From Candidatus Vagococcus giribetii (GTDB lineage Bacteria > Bacillota > Bacilli > Lactobacillales > Vagococcaceae): a DNA stretch of 64,000 nt. The notes under the pieces were generated by a model, which saw only the letters and a list, made by a program, of their open reading frames with translations, did not search any database and was not told the DNA's origin. Location of the stretch: positions 30,183-94,182 of the forward strand of contig NZ_JAFLVX010000021.1 in NCBI RefSeq assembly GCF_017316185.1. The letters run 5' to 3'. The translations under genes and the position numbers were made by a program. Positions 26,036-34,623 of the stretch are shown in pieces. Every line of letters begins with the position of its first letter. Within the stretch, counting starts at the first letter, position 1.

Positions 26036-26070
26036 AAAAAAACATCTCCACTAAGGAAGATGTTTTTTTA
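26036..26070 (-). terminator. Terminator of the RibD/DHFR-like gene
   Basis: ACATCTTCC / GGAGATGT stem (one bulged base) followed by a T-run on the minus strand, overlapping the end of the gene. It separates it from the MarR gene. Confidence 0.8.
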
Positions 26071-26569
26071 GAATTAATTCTGCAAACTGCCCATATTGTT
26101 TGACCTCTACTAAATCAAATAGCTGCTTACCTTCTTTTTGCGTAAACAACGGCACACCCTCACCTAGCAAGACAGGTGCAACTTGCACGTACATCGTCTC
26201 AATCAAACCCTTATCTAGTAAAGGCGCTATCAACGTGTTGCCTCCAACTACCCACACATTCTTATCCTTAGGTAGTGACTCGACAAATTCCACAACATCT
26301 TCTGAAACAAACTTAAATAATGGAGACTCTAAACCTTTTTCATGGGTGAACACAATATTTTCTGTCGGCCCATAAAAGTCCTCTAGATTGTCCATGTCTT
26401 TAATCTCATCATAAGTCTTCTTCCCAAGTAATAACACGTCCATCTCTTGGTAAAAGCTCTCATAACTAGTTTCTTCCACTGATCCTAACTCATGAAGCCA
26501 GTTAATCTCGTGATTCTTATCGGCTAAATACCCATCCAGAGACATACATCCATAAAAATAAACCGCCAT
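26051..26569 (-). CDS. RibD C-terminal / dihydrofolate-reductase-like protein
   Basis: A 172-residue protein of the DHFR/RibD-C fold: MAVYFYGCMSLDGYLADKNHEINWL at the start, LLLGKKTYDEI and NVWVVGGNTLIAPLLDKGLIETMYVQVAPVLLGEGVPLF in the middle. The family (YyaP/YwjB type) binds NADPH, with substrate unknown. GGAAAGAAC lies ahead of the ATG. It is a monocistronic gene between two terminators or gaps. Confidence 0.9.
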   Translation of the reverse strand: MAVYFYGCMSLDGYLADKNHEINWLHELGSVEETSYESFYQEMDVLLLGKKTYDEIKDMDNLEDFYGPTENIVFTHEKGLESPLFKFVSEDVVEFVESLPKDKNVWVVGGNTLIAPLLDKGLIETMYVQVAPVLLGEGVPLFTQKEGKQLFDLVEVKQYGQFAELILKKHLP

Positions 26570-26604
26570 TGTTCTTTCCTCCCGTCTAGCTAATCAAGCA
26601 ACAA

Positions 26605-27333
26605 CTAACTCTCCTGATAAATAAACCCTGAATATTGTTTTATCTTACCATTTTTTAGATGTGAACCAAAGAAATGGTTATAATCAAATGTAAATAAATC
26701 CTTTAGCTTCATCGTCTTATTTCCCACTGGGTAACTATTATTACCAATTAGTTGTTTCTTATTAAGTGTCGGCAAAAAGCCAATACCAGCATAGGCACTC
26801 GATACCTTTGTTTGAACCTTCTCATCAGAAGAGACATACAAACATTCATTAAACGATATCAATGTGATATCATTGCGGAAAAACTGACGCCATGTTTGCT
26901 TGAATGCCTTTAAAAAAGCTTCATATACCTTAAAATGAACGACCTCATCAAAATACTTAATCTCATCAGTTAAATACACACACTCAAGAGTCGCCCAACG
27001 ATTAATCGCTAACCCAGTCTTCATCATTAAATCCTCGTGGAAATTAGTTCCCACCACTTGTTCATAGAGTCCTTTAGCAAATGAATAATTCTCTAGCGTA
27101 CTATCAGAAATAGAATCAGCTGCATCGATAAAGTCATCGTCAAAGTGACTTGAATGGCCTACAAGCTTCATCACAGGCACCTCTTCATAAGAATCAGACC
27201 CATCTTTTTTCAATAGATGATACGTCGCATAAAACCTGAAAAAAGAAGCATTTAATTCCTGAGCCTCTGACGGAATCTTAAAAGAAATATCAACAAAGCT
27301 CCCCTCTAACTCATAACTAGTTTCAAAATCCAT
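26605..27333 (-). CDS. Conserved hypothetical protein
   Basis: A 242-residue cytosolic protein with no signal peptide or membrane helix. It is rich in aromatic and acidic residues (FFRFYATYHLLKKDGSDSYEEV, NRWATLECVYLTDEIKYFDEVVHFKVYEAFLKAF). I recognise no motif. Its start has AAGGAGGCG ahead. It lies between the reductase gene and a small basic-protein gene. Confidence 0.75.
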   Translation of the reverse strand: MDFETSYELEGSFVDISFKIPSEAQELNASFFRFYATYHLLKKDGSDSYEEVPVMKLVGHSSHFDDDFIDAADSISDSTLENYSFAKGLYEQVVGTNFHEDLMMKTGLAINRWATLECVYLTDEIKYFDEVVHFKVYEAFLKAFKQTWRQFFRNDITLISFNECLYVSSDEKVQTKVSSAYAGIGFLPTLNKKQLIGNNSYPVGNKTMKLKDLFTFDYNHFFGSHLKNGKIKQYSGFIYQES

Positions 27334-27389
27334 AAAAACGCCTCCTTGCTTTTTATATTTTACCGAACATGTGTTCTTTAGTCAATATA

Positions 27390-27413
27390 AAAAAATCCCT
27401 AAAAAGGGATTTT
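27390..27413 (-). terminator. Terminator of the small basic-protein gene
   Basis: AAATCCC-TTTTT-AGGGATTT hairpin followed by T-run on the minus strand, just downstream of the 42-residue frame. Confidence 0.75.
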
Positions 27414-27423
27414 GATCTGCTAT

Positions 27424-27552
27424 CTAGTTAAAGATTTTTGGACCTTTACGCATGTTTTTACGGTCATTTTTAGGCGCTTGCATTTTTTTAGATGCCTTAC
27501 CACCTGATTGTTTATTTTTAATCAGTTCAAGCATTTTTTCTTTTTTATCCAT
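27424..27552 (-). CDS. Small basic protein, 42 residues
   Basis: The frame begins MDKKEKMLELIKNKQSGGKA and ends RKNMRKGPKIFN, with a GAGGTAACG site ahead of the ATG at 27552 and its own terminator. It is highly basic in the second half (KASKKMQAPKNDRKNMRKG) and soluble, suggesting nucleic-acid or ribosome binding. Similar small proteins are familiar in lactic acid bacteria; no function is known to me. Confidence 0.68.
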   Translation of the reverse strand: MDKKEKMLELIKNKQSGGKASKKMQAPKNDRKNMRKGPKIFN

Positions 27553-27683
27553 TAACGTTACCTCATTTTCTTCCAATTTCTTGATAAGAATACTTTATTT
27601 TGACTCATAACACAAATAAAATTTGCTAATTTTGACAGAAAATAATGCAATAGATACAATAAACTCATAAAGGTGGTGTTTAG

Positions 27684-27842
27684 ATGAAATTAGTACATAT
27701 AACAAAAGATAATCTAGAAGAGTGTATCAAGCTTTACATGGACACTTTCTCTAAAGAGCCTTGGAATGATGTCTTTGAATCAACTGATAAAATCAGATCC
27801 TACTTCCTCAACTTCATGGAGAATAACCAGTATATTGAATAA
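27684..27842 (+). pseudogene. Truncated GNAT acetyltransferase gene (N-terminal remnant)
   Basis: A 52-codon frame with a good GGTGGTG site encodes MKLVHITKDNLEECIKLYMD, then TFSKEPWNDVF and a helix ending at YIE-stop. This is the N-terminal part of the familiar GNAT fold (the TxEPWN motif before the acceptor loop), but all acetyl-CoA-binding motifs are missing. The frame stops where the AT-rich dpt block begins, so it looks like a host gene cut by insertion or deletion. Confidence 0.72.
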
Positions 27843-27955
27843 TTCATATTGCTAAAATAGCTATTTATTTGAGAATGTATGCGAATTTATATTTTCGAAT
27901 CCTTTTTCCTATATTCAAGAATCAGTTTACATTATTACTTAAAGTTATTAACAAG

Positions 27956-27985
27956 AAAGGAGTAGAATTTCTCTACTCCAAAAAA
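27956..27985 (-). terminator. Probable terminator of the dpt operon
   Basis: GGAGTAG-AATTTCT-CTACTCC stem followed on the minus strand by a short T-rich run; it lies 75 bases downstream of the dptH stop. Confidence 0.5.
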
Positions 27986-28054
27986 GATAAAATTAAGGTT
28001 AACTGCATGTATTTTAGTTTTTGTTCCTTTTAATTTCAAAAAAATTCTAATCTA

Positions 28055-31000
28055 CTAATTCAATCTATCTTTAAAAGAATCAATTCTAACAACATTAGCT
28101 CTAGGTGATGTTAAATTTAAGTCAGATTCTTCTAACACAGGACCGTAAACTACAGCATCACCTTTTTCTAATCTACCTAATTTTCTATCCATCTCTTGTT
28201 TTTCTTGTATACTTTTTGTGATATTCTTAGAAATAATTGGAATTTGAGCATCAGGTGGTAAAAAATGGACTTGTTCTGCTGCATTATAAATTGCTTCTTT
28301 ACCATCTCCACGTATTGAATCTAATGACTGTGTCGCGAAAATACCTGACCAACCAAACTTCCTTCCTTCTCTTAATATCTTCACAATAGGAGAATCATTG
28401 CTGAAATCTAAATTCTGAATTTCATCCAAAACCAAAGGTATTGGCAATTCTTCCTTACCATTTTGTTGGGTATATTGAAATAAATCCCACAGCATAAACT
28501 CAATTAATGCTTTTTGAATATCACTCTGTAAGCCATGCATTTGAAAAATATGTACTGTACCTGTATTAGTAAAGAAATTACGCCAATCAACAGGACTACT
28601 ATAAGTAAATGGATCTCTTGAAAGCAGCCTCTCTAATCTGCCGTATAACTTCTCATCATTTGAATCCTCACTATCTAATAATTGATTACTCAAATGTGTA
28701 AACGTATATGAATCTCCATGAATCCTAATACCTTCTCCCATTCTTCTCTTTAATAAAGATAATTGTTGGATACCTAAAGAAAATACAGTATCTAATATAT
28801 AGGATATCCTATCAATCATATCTTGTTCATCTTCATCCTCTAAAGAACTTCCAAAATCAATCTTTTGACGCTTAAATGGATTAATTGGTAACTTATCACG
28901 GTGAACTAACCTCACAGTTTTCTTACCATCTATCAATTTAATAAATTGATTGTCCAGTTGATTATCAAGGAAACTGGAAGTATAATCAATAACTATCGAA
29001 TCTATTTTATTTTTAGATAATTCATATAATAATGTTTGCACAAAGTATGTTTTTCCTTGTCCTGACTTCCCCGTTATAAAAAGATGTCGATTAGACAGAG
29101 ATTTATTTCCGTATTCCCAGAACAAGGAAGTTTCAGATCCTTTAATATTTCCTAATAGAATGCGTGTATCCTCTAATTTGGATTCTAACCTTACCATAGG
29201 AATGTTTTCATCTGAGTAACTTTCGAACAATTCTATCCTACCCTCATCTCCTATCTTTTTAGGACTCTCATTTTCCTTTATAACTAACTCAGGCAATAAA
29301 TTTTCTGCTACCTTCATACTAGGTGCTATGTTACTTATCTCCATATTTCTATTTTTTTGATGCAAAAGGTTGTTCAAAAAATAAGTTGTTTTAAATGAGA
29401 ATTCCTTATTTTGAATTTTACTTACTACATTAAAAATATTTTCACTAACTATATTATAAGCATCTCTTTCCGGCACTTTAATACTCGTAAATTCATCATC
29501 AATATTTTTTTCTATAATTCGCGTGTGGATATCTTTAGTAAATTCAAACACAAAACCTTTTCCATAATATTTTGATAACTCAAACGAGATATCAAAATTA
29601 TTTGACATCAATTTGTCCAGAATTAATTCAGAATCAACCAATTCTTTTTCTGAAAATATTTCAGAATATCTCATTTTTGATAAATTAGTTAGAAGCACGG
29701 ATTTAAAGAAATTCGAGTAGTAGTTTCTCATAAATTGATTCTCGTTTGATACACTCAAAAATTCTTTCAATATATCGAAGGTGTTAACAACCTGCTCTTT
29801 TGCTTTAACAGAAACAGACGTATTATTAATTCCGACCTTTACCTCTATGGGAATAAGGTGAACTTTTAATAAATCTTCTCTAAAGTCAATTCCCATAAAT
29901 AACAAGTCATCACTTACTGAACCTTTTTTTCCTAAGTTCATACTACTAAATAAACCATCTTTTTTCTTTAATCCCACCATATCTGAGACACGTAAAATTT
30001 CTTCTAAAGATACGGGAACCCAGTAAAAATCTGAGTGCTCTAGTATTCCTAACATTTCTTTATACGCTGAAATAATACTAAGTTTTTCCCTAATCAGATT
30101 AGATTTAACATCTGAGGTGCGGTTATCTGAAGCAAGTTTTAATAGCCATGTACCATTTATTATATTAAAACTTTTAATAATATCTTGAGCTGATGTTAAT
30201 TTATTATCAGAATAAGTATCTATTATCTTTTCTTTTAATATTCTCTCATATTGGTTAATATTATTAGTTATAGTAATCGCCTCATACTCATTCATTGAAT
30301 TTTGGTCCATGTAATGAATAATAAATAAATTTTCGTCTTCACTATGATAAAAATAAGATAGATCAACATCCGGATTAATAATTGTCAACCAATTACTTTT
30401 ATTCATTAACAGTTTTATATTTGAATAATTATTTTTTCTTATATTATTAATTAGTGTTTTTCTAGGACTATATACTTCTGTTTCTTTTTTTGTCGCTAAT
30501 AAAAAACTATTCCATGTTACAACAAAATTAATCAAACTACTCTGAGTATCATTATCAAACACATCTATTCCGAATCCACTTATAAAGTTATCTTGATCAT
30601 TCTTTTGATATATTTGACCACTTACCAATCCATCTAAAGAATAATTTTTTTTCAAATTTGCTACAGGCATACCTACTATATCCATTTCAGATGTAAATTG
30701 ATAAAAACTTATATGGAAAAAAGCGTCTTCAATTTCTTCTATATGTGAAACATTAAATAAATTAATCTTAGTTTGTAATAGCTCTAAAACTTCACTATCC
30801 TCAAATTTACTACCTTTATATTTATGGCTTAACAACTCATTCAATTTTTCCATAGATGTCGCTTCATATAGTTTATTAAATTTAGAACTTAACATTTCAC
30901 CTATCTGTTCTGAATAAATGGTTAATGGATTTATATCTTTAATATTTTTTATTTTTCCTAATTGTTCGAAGAAATAGTTGACTATAGCATCAAAAAACAT

Positions 31001-33298
31001 ATCTTCATCATAAATATTAATAGCTGCAATATTAATAGGGATATTTAGATTTGTTAGAAATAAAAACTTATACTGTGATACATAATCTTGTATTCTAGAA
31101 ACAATAACTTTATACGATAAATCAGAAAGCTTTTTTTTCAATATTTCTTTGTAGAATAAATACCTTGGAAATTGAGAATCGTATATAGACTGATGAATAG
31201 TATTTTCAATTAATATATAAGGTGACAAATTAGCTCCATTCAATGTTTTTAAAACATTCTCTCTAGGAATTAATTCTTTATTCACTAATTGATGAGATAA
31301 TTCTAAGTAATACATTATTTGAAATGGATTTAAAGGAGTTAAAATGATTTCATTATTTCTAACTACTCTACCGATTTTAGATATGTTTTGAATTTGTAAT
31401 TTAATTTGTTCACCTTCAATCAAATGCTCTGAAAACAATTCTTGAATAGTCGTAATAATGTCTTCCATTAACACATTTAATCTATCTGTATGAATTGCTA
31501 TACTCGGTAGCGTGTTCTTTTCTTCATAATAATTAAACAAATTTTCATAATTTTTTTGAAGTTTTTTCGGAATATCTAGCGTTTTCTTCTGATAATAGCT
31601 ACTTTCAAATAATCCATATATAGACTTTTCAGAAATCATTCTCTCTTCAAGTAGCAACATTTCTTTTACCTTAGTATCAACAGTAAATATTTTATTATCA
31701 GAAAATATTCTACTTTCTTTAAATACTAGTTGAGTATTTGACAATAATCGTTGTCTTTCTAATTGAATTCCTGATAAAGAAACTAAGCGTTCCATATTAC
31801 TTCTTATTGACAATGGTAAAAAAGCATCAGCTAATTTTGCTTTATATCTCAAAACCCCATTATCATCTTCTTCAACAGCAGTCTCTTTAAATAGCAGCTC
31901 TGAATGCAATAGTTCTACATCAGTAAGGTCATCAGCATTATATACTTCGATAGTTTTTCGATTAACTAAACCAAAACCATACTCAGATATGTGTTGTGAG
32001 ACACCAAAACTAAATCCTTTTCTTTTAACATCAATTTTAAAATTAGGTATCACTTTAGTTAAATATTCAAGTGGAAACGGAACTATCATAAAACAGATTT
32101 TAAAAGTTAAACGATTTTCTTTTTTATGTTTGTAAGTAATCATTCCCCCATATGTTATATCTCGAATATAATTGGGAATGGTAACGATTACTTTTTTATT
32201 TTTAGTATCAATTATCAAATCATTTAATACCTTGCTGTCATTTTCAAAATAATATGTTTGACTTGTAACAATACTAGATTTTTGTACTTTATCATCAAAT
32301 GGAATTTCAATTGAACATGTATTACTTTCAATATTTTTAGAGTCAGTAGACTGTAGTATATGCAATCTTTTAGCTTTACTACCAGTCTCTCCTTCTAATT
32401 GATATATTATTGATTCCGTACTAATCAAATTTTCTTGGTCATAATTTATTTTAACTGTTCTACTACTAAGATATTTTTCAACCCCACGTTCTACATCATT
32501 ATAGTCAACATACTTCCAATCATCTTCTTTTTTCAATTGGTTCACTAAACTATCACCGGAGACTTTTTCTAATAATTTATCCTCTGTATCAAAAAAAGAA
32601 TGTGCCATCTCTACTTCAGTATACATGGATTTATTTTTCTTTAATCTAGACTCGATATCCTTCTCAGTAAATGATGATAATTGCGAATCATAGAAATACC
32701 CCATATCATTATAATTATTCACTGATATTTCTTTTTTCTCAATAATTGAAAATATAGTTTCAAAATCTTTTAGTATAGTATTTTCATAATTATCTATATC
32801 ATTTATATACAATTCTAATGCTGTTCTTTCAAAATCTTTCAATGTTGTGTTTTCTTCTATAACTTCTTTTATTTCTCTTTTGATATTTGCTATATTAAAC
32901 GGGGCATCCTTTTGACTAACATCAAAAGCTCCTCTAACAATCGAGTCTAATCCGCTATGAACTAAAAAGAATACAGCTGTGTTTTTCCATATTCCTTTTT
33001 GCTCACTCACTCTATTTCTAATTGTTACTAAAAAGTCTTGTGTGACACTATTCCCTGTTGCTACAAATAATATCTTCTTATCTTTTACTAGTAAATAAGG
33101 GGTTTGATAATCTATTCCATCTGATATAGAGGAAAATATCTTTAACTCGCTAGTAGTCTCTAATTCCCTATAGAAATTATCAACTTCTGATACATCATCT
33201 AGGAGTACAAAAAAACGATCCCCAGGCTTGATTTCCTTTTGTAATTTTAACCACTTTACGATACGATTTGTTAAAAATTTATAATATTGATTTAACAT
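28055..33298 (-). CDS. dptH: DNA phosphorothioation-dependent restriction protein DptH (HerA/FtsK-like ATPase)
   Basis: A 1747-residue protein with start at MLNQYYKFLTN (33298), chosen by the GGGGATG site and 20-base overlap with dptG; earlier start codons are less well placed. The first 1300 residues show no motif I recognise. The C-terminal part is a HerA/VirB4-type ATPase: Walker A ITGKSGQGKTY near residue 1408, Walker B LVLDEIQNLD near residue 1626, and an arginine-rich downstream segment (REGRKFGWSGIFATQSLDS). This matches DptH, the very large ATPase of the dndFGH restriction set, which attacks DNA lacking phosphorothioate marks. Strongly AT-rich. Confidence 0.83.
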   Translation of the reverse strand: MLNQYYKFLTNRIVKWLKLQKEIKPGDRFFVLLDDVSEVDNFYRELETTSELKIFSSISDGIDYQTPYLLVKDKKILFVATGNSVTQDFLVTIRNRVSEQKGIWKNTAVFFLVHSGLDSIVRGAFDVSQKDAPFNIANIKREIKEVIEENTTLKDFERTALELYINDIDNYENTILKDFETIFSIIEKKEISVNNYNDMGYFYDSQLSSFTEKDIESRLKKNKSMYTEVEMAHSFFDTEDKLLEKVSGDSLVNQLKKEDDWKYVDYNDVERGVEKYLSSRTVKINYDQENLISTESIIYQLEGETGSKAKRLHILQSTDSKNIESNTCSIEIPFDDKVQKSSIVTSQTYYFENDSKVLNDLIIDTKNKKVIVTIPNYIRDITYGGMITYKHKKENRLTFKICFMIVPFPLEYLTKVIPNFKIDVKRKGFSFGVSQHISEYGFGLVNRKTIEVYNADDLTDVELLHSELLFKETAVEEDDNGVLRYKAKLADAFLPLSIRSNMERLVSLSGIQLERQRLLSNTQLVFKESRIFSDNKIFTVDTKVKEMLLLEERMISEKSIYGLFESSYYQKKTLDIPKKLQKNYENLFNYYEEKNTLPSIAIHTDRLNVLMEDIITTIQELFSEHLIEGEQIKLQIQNISKIGRVVRNNEIILTPLNPFQIMYYLELSHQLVNKELIPRENVLKTLNGANLSPYILIENTIHQSIYDSQFPRYLFYKEILKKKLSDLSYKVIVSRIQDYVSQYKFLFLTNLNIPINIAAINIYDEDMFFDAIVNYFFEQLGKIKNIKDINPLTIYSEQIGEMLSSKFNKLYEATSMEKLNELLSHKYKGSKFEDSEVLELLQTKINLFNVSHIEEIEDAFFHISFYQFTSEMDIVGMPVANLKKNYSLDGLVSGQIYQKNDQDNFISGFGIDVFDNDTQSSLINFVVTWNSFLLATKKETEVYSPRKTLINNIRKNNYSNIKLLMNKSNWLTIINPDVDLSYFYHSEDENLFIIHYMDQNSMNEYEAITITNNINQYERILKEKIIDTYSDNKLTSAQDIIKSFNIINGTWLLKLASDNRTSDVKSNLIREKLSIISAYKEMLGILEHSDFYWVPVSLEEILRVSDMVGLKKKDGLFSSMNLGKKGSVSDDLLFMGIDFREDLLKVHLIPIEVKVGINNTSVSVKAKEQVVNTFDILKEFLSVSNENQFMRNYYSNFFKSVLLTNLSKMRYSEIFSEKELVDSELILDKLMSNNFDISFELSKYYGKGFVFEFTKDIHTRIIEKNIDDEFTSIKVPERDAYNIVSENIFNVVSKIQNKEFSFKTTYFLNNLLHQKNRNMEISNIAPSMKVAENLLPELVIKENESPKKIGDEGRIELFESYSDENIPMVRLESKLEDTRILLGNIKGSETSLFWEYGNKSLSNRHLFITGKSGQGKTYFVQTLLYELSKNKIDSIVIDYTSSFLDNQLDNQFIKLIDGKKTVRLVHRDKLPINPFKRQKIDFGSSLEDEDEQDMIDRISYILDTVFSLGIQQLSLLKRRMGEGIRIHGDSYTFTHLSNQLLDSEDSNDEKLYGRLERLLSRDPFTYSSPVDWRNFFTNTGTVHIFQMHGLQSDIQKALIEFMLWDLFQYTQQNGKEELPIPLVLDEIQNLDFSNDSPIVKILREGRKFGWSGIFATQSLDSIRGDGKEAIYNAAEQVHFLPPDAQIPIISKNITKSIQEKQEMDRKLGRLEKGDAVVYGPVLEESDLNLTSPRANVVRIDSFKDRLN

Positions 33299-34622
33299 AT
33301 TGTGCATCCCCGCTATCACTCATTTTTTCCAAAATATTTACCTCTTCAAATAGTTTAATGACTTCTTGACGACTTTGAGAATCGAAGAATATTCCTCTTT
33401 TTTCCAATTCTTTAAACACGTCACGAACCAGCATTCTACCTTTTGGTTCAACAATTACAGCTACTAACAATAGTATTAAATCTGCTGGTGCATTCAGCAC
33501 TTTGCCTAACCTTCCTCGTGATTTAATAAACCCTAATCTAAAAAATTCATCAAATGACCTTTTAAATCTAGAAACCGATTCATTTGGAATATCCGCTTTC
33601 AACCATTGACGTAACTGACTTATTTGCTCCATTAAATTATTAGATGTACTCACAACTTCTTTATCTTTATAAAAACTATAAGAACGATTGAATTCTTTTA
33701 AATTTCTTATTAGTTTATCCTCATACTCAAAATCACTTGATAAAATTTCCTGATAACTATAATATTTATCTACTCCTATAAGCTCATTTAAGTAGTCTAA
33801 TACATCATTATCAACTAATAAATATTTCGCATTTTCTAATACTAAATTATATCCATTTTTTACGGAAACTCTTGCACCAGAGAGTGACTCTTTTTCATAA
33901 GAAAAAAATAAATTATCTTTAAAAGCTGTTTGTTTAAATTGATAAGTGAATGTTATGATATGTAAAAAATAATAAAATGAAAAAAATAGATTCATTTGTT
34001 TTAAAAAGAATTTTTTATTAACTAATAGCCTGCTCAAATCTTTTTGAAATACATTTAAATAATCAAAATTTTCTATTAAACAAAATTTCCTCGTATCATT
34101 GTTATTATCACATTCAAGTTCTGGCAATGATAAAATTAAAACTTCTGTATATAAATCCTCTGGTTCTGAAATCTGTAAAAATTTTTTCCATTCTTCATTT
34201 TCTGATAGTTTAAAAAGTTTACTCAAGTAAACTCCTAATTCTACTTTTCCTTTTTTTTCACTTTGTTCTTGCTTACTACTACTTTTAGGAATAACATATA
34301 GCAATAGTTTTTGATTAAGCTTTATTTCTTGTTTTAAATCAAAAATATCTCTTAACTCTTCTTCTGAAATATCCGCAACATCAACTTTAGTTCTTAAATT
34401 TTCAAAAAAAGGAATACTGACATCCTCAATATCTAATTGGTATTCTGCAGAGTGTCGACTCATGATACCAATAATTTCTGAAAAATCATCTTTATACTTT
34501 ACTCTTTCAGGTTCGCGTGTCCAAAAAGGAAACACCTTTCCTTTAAAGTTTCTATTAAATGTAGGTTTAGTATCTAATTTCAATTTCATTTTTAATTGAT
34601 TAACTTCAATAGATTCACTCAT
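33279..34622 (-). CDS. dptG: DNA phosphorothioation-dependent restriction protein DptG
   Basis: A 447-residue protein with no recognised enzymatic motif. The C-terminus SRGRLGKVLNAPADLILLLV..., a winged-helix-like end and the closing SDSGDAQYVKSIL fit my memory of DptG family ends. It overlaps dptH and is separated from dptF by one base, so the three genes are co-translated. DptG is required for restriction in known dndFGH systems, with unclear role. The name rests on family look plus gene order. Confidence 0.75.
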   Translation of the reverse strand: MSESIEVNQLKMKLKLDTKPTFNRNFKGKVFPFWTREPERVKYKDDFSEIIGIMSRHSAEYQLDIEDVSIPFFENLRTKVDVADISEEELRDIFDLKQEIKLNQKLLLYVIPKSSSKQEQSEKKGKVELGVYLSKLFKLSENEEWKKFLQISEPEDLYTEVLILSLPELECDNNNDTRKFCLIENFDYLNVFQKDLSRLLVNKKFFLKQMNLFFSFYYFLHIITFTYQFKQTAFKDNLFFSYEKESLSGARVSVKNGYNLVLENAKYLLVDNDVLDYLNELIGVDKYYSYQEILSSDFEYEDKLIRNLKEFNRSYSFYKDKEVVSTSNNLMEQISQLRQWLKADIPNESVSRFKRSFDEFFRLGFIKSRGRLGKVLNAPADLILLLVAVIVEPKGRMLVRDVFKELEKRGIFFDSQSRQEVIKLFEEVNILEKMSDSGDAQYVKSIL

Positions 34623-34623
34623 C

